Positions 51,401-60,770 of a stretch of DNA of 64,000 nucleotides are shown one piece after another. Position 1 is the stretch's first letter; each line of letters starts with the position of its first letter. The notes beneath the pieces were generated by a model. It ran no database searches, was not told where the DNA came from, and saw nothing but the letters and a program-made list of their open reading frames with translations. This stretch comes from Arcticibacter sp. (GTDB taxonomy: Bacteria > Bacteroidota > Bacteroidia > 2-12-FULL-35-15). The stretch is from contig JAJNQB010000020.1 of assembly GCA_021155045.1 (NCBI GenBank), positions 46,960 through 110,959 of the forward strand. The letters run 5' to 3'. The position numbers were made by a program, and so were the translations under genes.

Positions 51401-52887
51401 GAAAGTTTAACTAAATTAGGGCGAACATCATTGATTGAGAATTTTAAATATCGAGCATAATCTGTTGCTGGAAAATCTCTATTGTCTCCATTTTGTTTTT
51501 TTACAAAATCGCGCATTTGAATCAAAGGATTCATTGCATCAATACCTTGAATTTTGTCGTAACGTTCGGTTCTAAAATAATTTGATGATTCGAACATTGC
51601 ATCTTCTTGTGTATTTCCAACAAGCATTTTTAAATCAATTTTTGGATCGTCAATTTTCCAATGTAATTCTTCAAAATACATATCAACCATGTGAAAAGAA
51701 TTAATGAAAGGGGCTTTTGAAACGCCATCGGCTGTTCTAACGAGTGATAAAATTCTATCGTTGATAGTAAATCGGAGATTTACACTTGGATGAGTTATGG
51801 AGTCTCTTTCAAAAAAGAACTTAATATTTGCGCTTTCTGCTGTCAATTTATCTTTTGTGATTCCAATAAGTTTTGCTCCTGCAACAAAGAATTTTTTTCC
51901 ATCTTTTTTGAAGATTAAGAGCGCATCTTCTTCTTTGCTTCCAGAACCTAATACTTTTGCTCCTTTTTGGTAAAAGCCACCATCGTAATCGATATCTTTT
52001 GCTATTTCAGGGATTTTTAGTCTTTTATTGTATGTTTCAAAGCGAGGGTAAGAAATGTTATTATCCTTTTCAGAAACTACTTTTTCTTGGAGTTGTCCCA
52101 AAAGAGGTTTTTGGAAATAATTTTTATTATAAAATATAGCAGAATCTGCTGTAAAGCCACTTGTTTTTAGTGTTATTTGGTACTTTTTTAGTTCGGCATA
52201 AACAGTATTTTCATCAAAATTAACGCGTTTCCAATTTACTTTTCCTCCTTCGCCTACAAATATTCCTTTATACGGATAATAAGTACCTCTGGTATTATAA
52301 ACAACTCCGCTATCGTTTTGGTTATTAAAAATTCGAAGATTTAAGCTTGGAAAAATAACTTTTGGAACACTATCGTATTCAAAAATATACTTATTGTTAT
52401 TCGATTTATATTCAATTACAGAGGATTTATAGAAGGTGTTACTTGCAAAAAGGTTTTCGCTCATTTCTAAGTATTCAGAAAAATTTTTCAATGATTTTCC
52501 TTTTAAAATTTTAGTTATGCATTCTTGCCAAGTATTATAATTATCTTCACTTTGGTTAGAATTAATAAAGTTTACAATCGAATTCAAATAGCTTTTGTAT
52601 TCAGGTAGTATTCGAAGCTTTTTTTGTATCATTAAATTGCAACCAGAATAAGTTGTTTTTTTTACGTTTTCGGTGCATTTTCCTGAGTTCCATGCCAAGG
52701 TAAAATATTCCATATATTCTTTTACCTCTTTTTTATCCATGTTTGTAGCTTCAAACATGATTTTTATTTCTTCCAAAAACTTTATTGGGTCTTCGCTGAA
52801 TTGTTTTATAGGGTTTATTTGTGAAGAAGCAATTTGAATGAATCCTAAAAAGAATGATAAAAGGAATATATATTTTATTTTTTGCAT
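48403..52887 (-). CDS. Very large exported protein of unknown function
   Basis: The 1494-residue product starts with a clear signal peptide (KIKYIFLLSFFLGFIQIASSQ). No enzyme motif is seen. The first 250 residues have a Cys-containing helical part; then long beta-strand-rich sequence runs to about 1400, with recurring patterns such as VNLRF..NDR and GKFDFFGKEFSF that recall stacked beta-jellyroll or helix-like sheets of LptA/OstA type. The C-terminus (about 1450-1494) is charged and has KKEPNYYFNVCPPSKKTQFLRKTQ, not a type IX sorting domain. It precedes plsY by 3 bases and follows prmA by 3, so it is in an operon on the minus strand. Confidence 0.85.
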   Translation of the reverse strand: MQKIKYIFLLSFFLGFIQIASSQINPIKQFSEDPIKFLEEIKIMFEATNMDKKEVKEYMEYFTLAWNSGKCTENVKKTTYSGCNLMIQKKLRILPEYKSYLNSIVNFINSNQSEDNYNTWQECITKILKGKSLKNFSEYLEMSENLFASNTFYKSSVIEYKSNNNKYIFEYDSVPKVIFPSLNLRIFNNQNDSGVVYNTRGTYYPYKGIFVGEGGKVNWKRVNFDENTVYAELKKYQITLKTSGFTADSAIFYNKNYFQKPLLGQLQEKVVSEKDNNISYPRFETYNKRLKIPEIAKDIDYDGGFYQKGAKVLGSGSKEEDALLIFKKDGKKFFVAGAKLIGITKDKLTAESANIKFFFERDSITHPSVNLRFTINDRILSLVRTADGVSKAPFINSFHMVDMYFEELHWKIDDPKIDLKMLVGNTQEDAMFESSNYFRTERYDKIQGIDAMNPLIQMRDFVKKQNGDNRDFPATDYARYLKFSINDVRPNLVKLSVMGFITYDFDDDMVHVNEKLYAYIAARAAHIDYDVIQFPSEVRSKENASINLLNYDMTIYGVKKIFLSDSQNVVIYPLEQKIILKKNRDFTFQGVVHAGRFDFFGKEFSFNYDKFIVDMKNVDSMRMVVQSREKDAYGEYPLVKVKTVIENINGNLEIDNPANKSGRKPFPKYPVFNSFKDSYAFYNKKTIQNGKYPKDKFYFHLEPFTIDSLDNFTNEGINFKGEFVSAGIFPTIKEPLTLQSDYSLGFITKTPPSGYPMYGGKGTYESTIKLSNQGLKGDGTLKYVTSVSVSKDFTFYPDSTNAIADTYDVKEQKTKPEFPQMHGEGVKIHWMPLKDVMNVWNNKEKKIVSYNGQSEFTGRLSMTPKQLYGSGTADFSNAKLDAKLIKFNANTFNSDTANFSLKALDIAQLAFKTDNVNAKIDFDKRMGEFKSNGKGSVVEFPVNKYICFMDNFKWFMDDASIELGASKNPTPRAANEDLDLVGPEFISVHPKQDSLRFQSPSAKYDLKKYVITAKEVKYINVADARIYPEKGDVIIEKDAVIRTFTNAKIVANSITKYHNLYNCTANVFARKSYAGSGYYDYVDELKTKQTFYFSNISVDTTFQTFAETDIPDSSKFRLSPNFEYKGKVKLKSINQFLVFDGAAKISHDCAGIPKTWFKFESEINPNNIYIPISKDPVNELGKPIAASMMVTTDSTHFYSAFLSGKESTNDPYVLPADGFLFFDKGSREYRISNKEKLVERSLPGNYLSLNVSQCKVYGEGKINLGGDFGQLKIETFGSALHFLIPDSAIFDMIMSINFYFADASIDKMADQIATTAELKSTDFSRPIFEKGMREMLGKEQADKLISQLNLYGSYKKFPDELRKTMVLTDVKMKWNKSTRSYTSYGKIGIGNIDKTQVNKYVDGRIEIIKKRGGDILNIYLEIDSNNWYYFNYTRGTMLAVSSNEAFNNVVKELKPEKREKAGDKEKKEPNYYFNVCPPSKKTQFLRKTQSAEEE

Positions 52888-52890
52888 AAA

Positions 52891-53727
52891 TCAGTTTGTT
52901 TTAATAAAATGTAACATTGCCCATTGGTTACTAGCTATCTTTTCTTCAAATTTTAAACCAAGTTCTATTGCTTTAGCTTTTAAGTCAATTATATCTGTTT
53001 CAAAAAAACCACTTAAAACTAAATTACCATTAATTTCAAGATTTTTAACATAAATGGACATGTCTGCTATAAGTACATTTTTATTGATGTTTGCTAAAAT
53101 AGTATTAAATGTTTTTCCTTCCAAGATTTGAACGTTTCCTTTTTGAACAATAACATTGTGAATATTATTTTTTTCTAAATTTTCTACTGTGTTTTCTATG
53201 CTCCAATCATCAATATCAACTGCCAGTATTGGCTGAGCCTTCATTTTGCTTGCTAAAATAGCAAGTACTCCTGTGCCACATCCCATATCTAGCAATGATT
53301 TATTTTCTATTTTTAATTGCATCAATTTTTGAATCATTAATTGGGTAGTATCATGGTGTCCTGTGCCAAACGACATTTTGGGTTCTATAATAATGTCAAA
53401 AAAATAATTTGGTTTGGCTTGATGAAAAGGTGCGCGAATAAAACATTTACCTTCTATATCAATTGGATTGAAATTACTTTCCCATTCTTTGTTCCAGTTT
53501 TGTTGTGGAATAATATTTTTTTTATAATCAATTTTTAGTTCGAAAGAGTATAGCGAGAATGTTTTTTTTACATCTTCATCATTAAAATTGTTTTCTTGAA
53601 TATAAGCACTAAAACCAGTATCGTTTTCAACAAAACTTTCGAATTCTAATTCAGATAAATGTGCAATTAAAATATCGCATCCCTGTTCTTTGGGAGTAAC
53701 AGAAACAACTAGTTCAATATAGTTCAT
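52891..53727 (-). CDS. prmA: Ribosomal protein L11 methyltransferase
   Basis: I chose the ATG at 53727 (278 residues); the frame remains open upstream only because it reads through the tRNA gene. The product has a PrmA N-terminal substrate-recognition domain (YIELVVSVTPKEQGCDILIAHL) and a class I methyltransferase domain: FGTGHHDTTQLM, LLDMGCGTGVLAILA with the SAM-binding glycines, and TILANINKNVLI. It trimethylates residues of L11. Its start lies 13 bases after the tRNA-Arg 3' end, so both may be in one transcript. Confidence 0.94.
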   Translation of the reverse strand: MNYIELVVSVTPKEQGCDILIAHLSELEFESFVENDTGFSAYIQENNFNDEDVKKTFSLYSFELKIDYKKNIIPQQNWNKEWESNFNPIDIEGKCFIRAPFHQAKPNYFFDIIIEPKMSFGTGHHDTTQLMIQKLMQLKIENKSLLDMGCGTGVLAILASKMKAQPILAVDIDDWSIENTVENLEKNNIHNVIVQKGNVQILEGKTFNTILANINKNVLIADMSIYVKNLEINGNLVLSGFFETDIIDLKAKAIELGLKFEEKIASNQWAMLHFIKTN

Positions 53728-53740
53728 TAAGTTAAATTTG

Positions 53741-53814
53741 TGACCCCGAGAGGATTCGAACCTCCAACCAGCAGAACCGGAATCTGCCATTCTATCCAGT
53801 TGAACTACGGAGTC
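53741..53814 (-). tRNA. tRNA-Arg (CCG anticodon)
   Basis: Minus-strand GACTCCG (53814-53808) pairs with CGGGGTC at the other end; the anticodon stem-loop is GCAGA-TTCCGGT-TCTGC with anticodon CCG (codon CGG) and the T-arm is GGAGG-TTCGAAT-CCTCT. Length 74 bases. CCA is not encoded. The discriminator base is A. Confidence 0.95.
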
Positions 53815-53940
53815 GTTCAATATGGCATAAATATAACTATTATATCATTCAAAAAATATTACATTTTTATACAATAAAATAAGTATTTTTATGTTCTTCT
53901 TAAGATTGTTGATAAGCTAAATTTTTGTTCGAAGAAATAT

Positions 53941-56268
53941 ATGAAAAACTTTTTTGTCTTTTTATTTTTAATTACCTCAATTCCTTTTTATTCCCAAAAT
54001 GTCCCAATTGGAGGTTGGGAGGAACACATGTCTTACAACAAAGGTGTTTCAGTAGCCGAAGGTTTTGGAAAGGTTTTTTGTGCAACTGATAATGGAATCT
54101 TTATTTTGAAAAAGTCAGATAATTCAATTGAAAGAATTTCTAAAGTAAATGGGTTGTCTGATGCAGAGGCAAATGTTTTAAATTATAATAGATATAACGA
54201 TAAACTTCTAATTGCCTACAAAAATTCTAATATTGATATTATTGATAAGTTTAATAATGTAACAAATATTGCAGATTTAAAAAGAAAAATTATTACTGGA
54301 AATAAAACAATAAATAATATCTTTTTTTTTAATCAATATGCTTATTTAGCTTGTGGATTTGGTATTGTTGTAATTGACATGGACAGATTTGAGGTAAAAG
54401 ATACTTATTATATAGGTGCAGGAGGAACGTATATTAATGTAAGAGACATTACAAATGATGGCACATACTTTTATGCTGCTACAAATACTGGAATTTATAG
54501 AGCATCTCAAAATGGAAATCTTGCTAATTTTAATGAATGGTCTTTGATGGCAGGGCTCCCACTAGGTATTTATAACACAATTACAACATTTAATGGAAAA
54601 ATCTTTGCGAATTATTCTAAATACACGATGACAAACGGAGTTACTTATGATCAAGACACTTTATTTGAATATGATGGAACTAGTTGGTCAAATCATTTTG
54701 CTGGCTCTTTAATAGCAGTTACTTCAATCAAAAGTTCATATTCTCAAAATTATTTTATTTTATCCCAAATATGGTCTGTAAGTGTATTTTATTCAACATT
54801 CACTTACCATGGGTATTCGGCTGGTTACTTTGGAGATTTACCGAGTACTAAATCTGCCATTACAGATGATGCAGGTGTAACCTGGATTGCAGATAATAAG
54901 TACGGATTAGTAAAATGGGATTGGGGAAATGTGTATTCTTATTTTTATCCAAATGGACCAAACACCAGTTCTATTTTTAACTTAGCAATCTCTAATAATA
55001 AGTTGATTGCTGCTCCTGGAGGTACAAATTTAGCTTGGGGTAATTTATATAAAATTGGCAACGTTAATTTGTTGGAAAATAATTCTTGGAGTGCATTGAA
55101 AGGTAATTACCCTTCTGTGATAAATTTGGATACAATTTATGATATTTTAAATGTTGCATTCGACCCCCAAAATTCCAATAAATTTTATGCAACAACATGG
55201 GGGAGAGGTCTTATTGAATATAACAATGGAATTCCAACAAAGCAATATAATTCCACAAACAGTTCGCTTAAAAATGTATTCCCAAATACTTGTTTGGTTT
55301 ATGGGATGGCTTTTGACGCTGGAAATAATCTATGGATTACAAATACGTATGTTGATAGTTCGCTATCTGTAAAAAGAACAAATGGAACTTGGCAAGCTTT
55401 AAATTTTTCTCCTATAATAGGTTCAATCAATATCGGACAAATTTTAATTGACAAAAATGACCAAAAATGGATAGTGTTGCCTAGAGGGAATGGTTTAATG
55501 GTTTACAAAGGGCACACAACCAATCAACCCAATTCATCGAATACAAAAAAACTTTCTACGTCAAATGGCAATGGTGCTTTACCTTCATTAGGTGTTAATT
55601 GTTTGGTAGAAGACAAAGAAGATGAAATATGGGTAGGAACAGATAAAGGTATTGCTGTTTTTTATTCCCCTGAGAATGTTTTCTCTGGTCAAAATTTTGA
55701 CGCACAACAAATTTTGATTGAACAAGATGGGCAAGTTCAAATTTTATTGGAAACAGAAAATATTACATCTATAGTCGTAGATGGTTCGAATAGAAAATGG
55801 ATTGGAACAACCAAGTCAGGTGTGTTTTTGATGTCTGCAGATGGAACAAAACAAATTCATCATTTTGATGAAAATAATAGTCCTTTATTATCAAATGAAA
55901 TTACTTCAATTGCTATCAACAACGAAACAGGCGAAGTGTTTTTTTCTACCTCAAAAGGACTAATTTCATATAGAGGAACAGCTGTTGATGGCGCTGAAGA
56001 TTTTTCTGGCGTTTATGCTTTCCCAAATCCAGTGAAACATGAATATAGCGGACCAATTGCAATAAAAGGATTGGTAAATAATACTACAATAAAAATTACT
56101 GATATTAGTGGGACTCTTGTATATGAAACAAAATCAGAAGGAGGATTGGCAATTTGGGATGGTAAAACTTTTGATGGTCGAAGGGTTAATTCTGGTGTCT
56201 ATATGATTTTTGGAACAAATGAAGATGGAAGCCTAAAAATGGTTTCTAAAATTTTGTTTATCAATTAA
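53941..56268 (+). CDS. porZ: PorZ-like type IX secretion protein
   Basis: A 775-residue protein with a signal peptide (FFVFLFLITSIPFYSQ), then two beta-propeller-like halves (repeats such as FCATDNGIFILKKSD, IWVGTDKGIAVFYSP, WIGTTKSGVFLMSADG). The last 85 residues form a type A-like sorting domain (VYAFPNPVKHEYSGPIAIKG ... ISGTLVYETKSEGGLAIWDG ... GVYMIFGTNEDG). Length and layout match PorZ (776 residues in Porphyromonas gingivalis), part of the attachment complex that processes type IX cargo. It lies directly before recO, a common arrangement in the phylum. Confidence 0.88.
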   Translation: MKNFFVFLFLITSIPFYSQNVPIGGWEEHMSYNKGVSVAEGFGKVFCATDNGIFILKKSDNSIERISKVNGLSDAEANVLNYNRYNDKLLIAYKNSNIDIIDKFNNVTNIADLKRKIITGNKTINNIFFFNQYAYLACGFGIVVIDMDRFEVKDTYYIGAGGTYINVRDITNDGTYFYAATNTGIYRASQNGNLANFNEWSLMAGLPLGIYNTITTFNGKIFANYSKYTMTNGVTYDQDTLFEYDGTSWSNHFAGSLIAVTSIKSSYSQNYFILSQIWSVSVFYSTFTYHGYSAGYFGDLPSTKSAITDDAGVTWIADNKYGLVKWDWGNVYSYFYPNGPNTSSIFNLAISNNKLIAAPGGTNLAWGNLYKIGNVNLLENNSWSALKGNYPSVINLDTIYDILNVAFDPQNSNKFYATTWGRGLIEYNNGIPTKQYNSTNSSLKNVFPNTCLVYGMAFDAGNNLWITNTYVDSSLSVKRTNGTWQALNFSPIIGSINIGQILIDKNDQKWIVLPRGNGLMVYKGHTTNQPNSSNTKKLSTSNGNGALPSLGVNCLVEDKEDEIWVGTDKGIAVFYSPENVFSGQNFDAQQILIEQDGQVQILLETENITSIVVDGSNRKWIGTTKSGVFLMSADGTKQIHHFDENNSPLLSNEITSIAINNETGEVFFSTSKGLISYRGTAVDGAEDFSGVYAFPNPVKHEYSGPIAIKGLVNNTTIKITDISGTLVYETKSEGGLAIWDGKTFDGRRVNSGVYMIFGTNEDGSLKMVSKILFIN

Positions 56269-56293
56269 AATTTATTTTTTTCGCTTTTATAAT

Positions 56294-57019
56294 ATGCTTC
56301 ATAAAACATTAGGAATTATACTGCATACAATTCCTTATTCTGAAAAAAGCATAATCGCAAAAATTTATACTAAACATTTTGGACTTCAATCTTATCTTGT
56401 AACAGCCACAAGAAGTAAAAAAAGTGGAAATAAAACTCAGTTATATCAACCTTTAGCACTGGTTGATATTGTTGTATCTAATTCAGAAAAAACTAAACTT
56501 CAAAAAATTAAAGAGCTATCAATTGTACACCATTATTCTGAACTTTCTGGCAACATTTTAAAAAGTTCAATAGCAATGTTTATTAATGAAGTTCTTTATA
56601 AAACGCTTAGAGAAGAACAGGAAGATGAAGAACTCTTTGATTTTATTTTTAATTCACTGCAATTTTTAGATTTAAAAAACGACAATTATATAAATTTTCA
56701 TTTGTCTTTTTTGGTACACTATTCAAAATATTTGGGATTTTTTCCTCAAGGAGTGTTTTCTCAAACAAATTCAGTTTTCGATTTGAGCGGTGGTAAGTTT
56801 ATCAATTCAACACCTAATCATAATTATTATATTAAAGGAGAATTGTGTTCTATCCTTTTTTTATTAATGAATACAAATTATGAAACAATTGATGAATTGA
56901 CCATTACAGGGTATCAACGTAATCAATTAATTAATGCTTTGTTATTGTTTTATCAGTTGCACATTTCAAATTTTGCAGAGATGAAATCGACAACAGTATT
57001 AAAAGAAATTTTGAGTTGA
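56294..57019 (+). CDS. recO: DNA repair protein RecO
   Basis: The 241-residue protein begins with the RecO OB-fold (HKTLGIILHTIPYSEKSIIAKIYTKHFGLQSYLVTATRSKKSG) followed by the helical domain (about 80-235). It helps RecR load RecA on SSB-coated DNA. Zn-binding Cys of other RecO proteins are not evident, as in many Bacteroidota. Gap from porZ is 25 bases. It converges with the GT2 gene, leaving 2 bases. Confidence 0.9.
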   Translation: MLHKTLGIILHTIPYSEKSIIAKIYTKHFGLQSYLVTATRSKKSGNKTQLYQPLALVDIVVSNSEKTKLQKIKELSIVHHYSELSGNILKSSIAMFINEVLYKTLREEQEDEELFDFIFNSLQFLDLKNDNYINFHLSFLVHYSKYLGFFPQGVFSQTNSVFDLSGGKFINSTPNHNYYIKGELCSILFLLMNTNYETIDELTITGYQRNQLINALLLFYQLHISNFAEMKSTTVLKEILS

Positions 57020-57021
57020 AC

Positions 57022-57771
57022 CTATTTTCTTCTTTGATAAATTTTAGATTTGTTTAATCCAAGTTTATAAAAGAAATGGACAAAAGAAACTCTTAAAACA
57101 CCTAATCCATATTTCATGCTTCTGGAGAAGTTGATAGAAGAAGCTTCTTCAAAATATTTTGTAGGGCAAGTTATTTCTGCTATTTCAAAGCCTGCCATAA
57201 ATACTTGAGAAATCATTTCATTGTCGAAAACAAAATCATCGTCATTTGCATGATAGTTTACTGTTTCCAAAACTTCTCTTGAAAATGCTCGGTAGCCTGT
57301 ATGATATTCGGATAGTTTTTGGTTGATTAAAATATTTTGAGTTAGTGTTAAACATCTGTTAAAAAAATATTTATAAAGAGGCATTCCTCCTTTTAATGCT
57401 CCTTTTCCTAATATTCTTGAACCAAACACAGCCGGATATAAACCATTTGCAATTATATAAGACATAGATTGTATAAGCATAGGTGTGTATTGATAATCAG
57501 GATGAAGCATAATTACAATATCAGCACCAAGTTCTAATGCTTTATCATAACATGATTTTTGGTTTCCTCCGTATCCTCTGTTTTTTTGATGCTGAACAAT
57601 ATGTTTTATCCCAACTCTTTTTGCAACCTCAATGGTATTGTCTTTACTAACATCATCCACTAGTACTACATCATCTACAATGTCAAATGGTATTTCGCTA
57701 TATGTTTTTTCAAGAGTTAAAGCCGCATTATAAGCAGGAAGAACAACAACAATTTTTTTATTATTTATCAT
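57022..57771 (-). CDS. Family 2 glycosyltransferase, dolichyl-phosphate mannose synthase-like
   Basis: The 249 residues form a GT-A domain of DPM1/DPMS type: KIVVVLPAYNAALTLEKTYSEIP at the start, VDDVVLVDDVSKDNT with the nucleotide-binding Asp, ADIVIMLHPDYQYTP in place of the usual DxD, and FSREVLETVNYH. No C-terminal membrane domain is present. It would load a sugar onto a polyprenyl phosphate at the inner membrane. The GT39 gene directly upstream on the same strand (37 bases) is the likely user of that donor. Confidence 0.9.
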   Translation of the reverse strand: MINNKKIVVVLPAYNAALTLEKTYSEIPFDIVDDVVLVDDVSKDNTIEVAKRVGIKHIVQHQKNRGYGGNQKSCYDKALELGADIVIMLHPDYQYTPMLIQSMSYIIANGLYPAVFGSRILGKGALKGGMPLYKYFFNRCLTLTQNILINQKLSEYHTGYRAFSREVLETVNYHANDDDFVFDNEMISQVFMAGFEIAEITCPTKYFEEASSINFSRSMKYGLGVLRVSFVHFFYKLGLNKSKIYQRRK

Positions 57772-57808
57772 TTTTTAAATTTGAAACAAAAGTACTAAAA
57801 AATATTTT

Positions 57809-59263
57809 TTATTTTGTGTCTTTGTTAATGTACAAGTCAAGATATTCTGTTTTAATAGGAAAACGTTCATAATTACTAGGAACTAAAGTAGAAGGAAGTT
57901 TTTTTTCGATAGCAAAATAATGGTTTTTGTTTTGTGAAACATCTATGCTTATATAATTATAACGAATCATATAGGTGTGGAAGTTCCATGTGGAAGCCAT
58001 TTCTAGTGGTATAGAAATTATTTCTCCTTTCGGAATTATTTTTCCAAGTTGATATACATCAGCTAACATTTCTTTATCCCGTTTGAACTTATCAAACTTG
58101 AACACCGTAATTGCTATCGAAAAAATGAACAAAATAAAGGCGACCCATTTTAATGTAATAAATATTTTTAAAGTGTTATCCATTTTTTTAGTTATGTATG
58201 AAATTGAATTTACTCCAACGATAGCAAAGGCTACTGAAAATAGCGGTAATGCGGTAAGAAGATAAAATCCTCTTTGCTCAAGCGTTATCATTAGAGGAAG
58301 GGTTCCTGAAAGCCCTACTAATATAAACCATAATAATTTGTGTAGGTCTTGTTTTTTTATAAAAAAAATATTGCTCAATTTTCTACCTAAAAAGAGTATA
58401 ATAGTTAAAATAACCATGGCAGGAATTAATTCACTAAATAGTCGAATAATAATTTCAAATCTGTAGCCTGCAGAGCTTCTTTCTGGACTGTTAAAGGAAT
58501 TTCCTAGTCTGTTTTCTAAGTAGAGTTTAAGAACTTCAAGAATATGATTATTTGACAATATTAGCAAAACGTAAATAATTATAGGGGTTAGAACTAATAC
58601 ACAAGAATACATTACATTTTTTTTAAATGTAAAATCTTTTTTTACCAGCCAAAATAAAAAGATTGCAGCAATAGGAAACATGCCTTGAATTCCTTTTGTG
58701 AGGCTTGATAAAAAAACACAAACTCCTGCAAGAATAACATTCAAAATTATTTTTTCATTTTCGAAAAAAGCTTTACATAAATAATAAACCGACATGGTTG
58801 CAAATAATGTCATTACCGTTTCTTCAACATGATTTGCGTATGCCCAAAAGCAAACTGGAATAGTTGCAAAAAATAAAATGGGTAACCAGCTATGTTTAGA
58901 TATTTCAATATTGGTTTTAAAAATGGATTTCCATATTTTGTGAATGAACAAAAGAGTCAAAAAATAGCAAATAAAACAAAATAATCTTTCTACATACATA
59001 CTCGTTCCGAATACTTTATAAAAACAGGCTAATAAACCAAAATATAGAGGTGGTTGTTCTCTAAATGTGGACATTACAGTTTTGCTAAAATGAGGCTCCC
59101 AAAAAGTACCCAAACCATCAGCTAAATTTTTACTTACGCTTATATAAAGCATCCCATCCATAAAAACGCCATCTTGCACTAACTGAGAAATTGTAAGTAT
59201 TAAAATAGCAGAAATTGTAAACAACCAGAAAGGAAGGGTTTTGTTTGTTAAAAAATGTTTCAT
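57809..59263 (-). CDS. Family 39 glycosyltransferase (ArnT/PMT-like) membrane protein
   Basis: The 484-residue protein has about eleven hydrophobic segments. The first periplasmic loop contains VQDGVFMDGMLYISVSKNLADGLGTFWEPHFS with acidic residues at the site expected for GT-C catalysis; REQPPLYFGLLACFYKVFG follows. It resembles enzymes that move a sugar from polyprenyl phosphate to lipid A or protein. It is transcribed before the GT2 gene and divergently from the LptF/G permease, which suggests envelope glycan work. Acceptor not determinable. Confidence 0.88.
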   Translation of the reverse strand: MKHFLTNKTLPFWLFTISAILILTISQLVQDGVFMDGMLYISVSKNLADGLGTFWEPHFSKTVMSTFREQPPLYFGLLACFYKVFGTSMYVERLFCFICYFLTLLFIHKIWKSIFKTNIEISKHSWLPILFFATIPVCFWAYANHVEETVMTLFATMSVYYLCKAFFENEKIILNVILAGVCVFLSSLTKGIQGMFPIAAIFLFWLVKKDFTFKKNVMYSCVLVLTPIIIYVLLILSNNHILEVLKLYLENRLGNSFNSPERSSAGYRFEIIIRLFSELIPAMVILTIILFLGRKLSNIFFIKKQDLHKLLWFILVGLSGTLPLMITLEQRGFYLLTALPLFSVAFAIVGVNSISYITKKMDNTLKIFITLKWVAFILFIFSIAITVFKFDKFKRDKEMLADVYQLGKIIPKGEIISIPLEMASTWNFHTYMIRYNYISIDVSQNKNHYFAIEKKLPSTLVPSNYERFPIKTEYLDLYINKDTK

Positions 59264-59336
59264 TGAATAAAGGAATTGTTAAGCGTAGCCAAATATATCA
59301 CATTATTACTATCTTTGTTTACTCTGCTAAAAAATA

Positions 59337-60764
59337 ATGAAAACGCTTCATAAATTTATCATTAAGTCTTATATCGGTCCGTTTATACTTACCTTTTTTA
59401 TAGCAATGTTTTTTTTCTTTATGTTGTTTATTTTTACTTATATAGATGATTTTATAGGGAAAGGATTAGGAGCAGGAGTTCTTTCAAAATTATTTTTTTA
59501 TTATTCGCTCACAACTGTTCCTATGGCATTGCCATTAGCAATTTTATTATCATCATTAATGACTTTTGGAAATTTAGGGGAGCATTTTGAATTAACAGCA
59601 ATGAAAAGTGCTGGATTATCATTGCAAAGAATTATGTTGCCATTATTTGCCTTTACTGTAATCTTATCCGTTATGGCATTTTATTTTTCTAATAATATCT
59701 TACCTTATACAAACTTAAAAGCAGGTTCTTTGCTATATGATGTGCGAGAATCGAAACCTGCTTTATTATTTAAGGATGGAGTTTTTAATAATAGCATTGA
59801 AGGTTTTAGTATTAGGGTTGGTAAGGTTGATAAGGATGGAAAAACTTTGCATGAGATTTTAATTTATGACCATAGAGCAATGCAAGGAAACAATATTGTT
59901 ATGCGTTCAGAAAAAGGTTTTATGGAACAAACACCAGATAAGCTATATTTAATTCTCACACTAACAAATGGTGTAAGTTATAAAGAAATGATTGATAATC
60001 CGAGTGATGTAAACACACATCCTTTGGTGCGTGATAAATTTGAACAGCGAACCATTCGCTTTGATTTATCTGGGTTTAAAATGAACAGAACAGACGAAGA
60101 ATTATTTAAGAGTAATGCTCAGATGATGAATCTTTCCCAATTAAATCAGGCGGTTGATTCTCTTCTAATAAAAGACGAAATAAGGAAAACTACTTTTGAG
60201 AAAAATTTAAAGCAAAGCTATTACAGTAAAACAGGCGAAATGTTTTCTAAAATTGAAAAATCCAAATCAGACTCAATTGCAACCGATTTTTTTGCATCAC
60301 TTCCAAAACACCAAAAAGTAAATGTGATTGAAACAGCATTAAATATTGCACGAAGCGCAAAAGCTTATTGCGAGTCAGTAGCAAGTGATATGAGTTATGA
60401 TTCGTTTAATAAATCAAAACTTAATGTTGAATGGCATCGCAAATTAACATTATCTGTTGCATGTATTGTTTTGTTTTTTATTGGAGCTCCATTGGGAGCT
60501 ATTATTAGGAAAGGTGGATTGGGTATGCCAATGGTAGTTTCTATTTTATTTTTTTTATTGTTTCATATTTTATCAATTACAGGCGAAAAATTAGCTAAAG
60601 AAGAAGAAATACCAGCTTACCAGGGAATGTGGTTGGCAACAATGGTTTTATTGCCGATGGGTATTTATTTAACATATAAAGCAACATCAGATAGTAATCT
60701 TTTTAATATAGATACTTATATTGAACCAATTAAAAGAATATTTAAATCAAAAAGGAATCAATAA
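59337..60764 (+). CDS. LptF/LptG family lipopolysaccharide export permease
   Basis: A 475-residue protein with membrane segments at about 12-38, 58-80, 100-122 and three near the C-terminus (about 373-455), plus a periplasmic beta-jellyroll (about 130-340). The start TLHKFIIKSYIGPFILTFFIAMFFF and the loop AMKSAGLSLQRIM that contacts the LptB ATPase are family signatures. It extracts LPS from the inner membrane to the Lpt bridge. It is longer than E. coli LptF/G (about 360) because of an extended periplasmic domain, usual for Bacteroidota. The GT4 gene follows after 6 bases. Confidence 0.92.
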   Translation: MKTLHKFIIKSYIGPFILTFFIAMFFFFMLFIFTYIDDFIGKGLGAGVLSKLFFYYSLTTVPMALPLAILLSSLMTFGNLGEHFELTAMKSAGLSLQRIMLPLFAFTVILSVMAFYFSNNILPYTNLKAGSLLYDVRESKPALLFKDGVFNNSIEGFSIRVGKVDKDGKTLHEILIYDHRAMQGNNIVMRSEKGFMEQTPDKLYLILTLTNGVSYKEMIDNPSDVNTHPLVRDKFEQRTIRFDLSGFKMNRTDEELFKSNAQMMNLSQLNQAVDSLLIKDEIRKTTFEKNLKQSYYSKTGEMFSKIEKSKSDSIATDFFASLPKHQKVNVIETALNIARSAKAYCESVASDMSYDSFNKSKLNVEWHRKLTLSVACIVLFFIGAPLGAIIRKGGLGMPMVVSILFFLLFHILSITGEKLAKEEEIPAYQGMWLATMVLLPMGIYLTYKATSDSNLFNIDTYIEPIKRIFKSKRNQ

Positions 60765-60770
60765 CTCCGA

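Noticed and set aside
53728..53820. N-terminal extension of PrmA
   Set aside because: The extra 31 codons read through the tRNA-Arg gene; the conserved PrmA start is at 53727.
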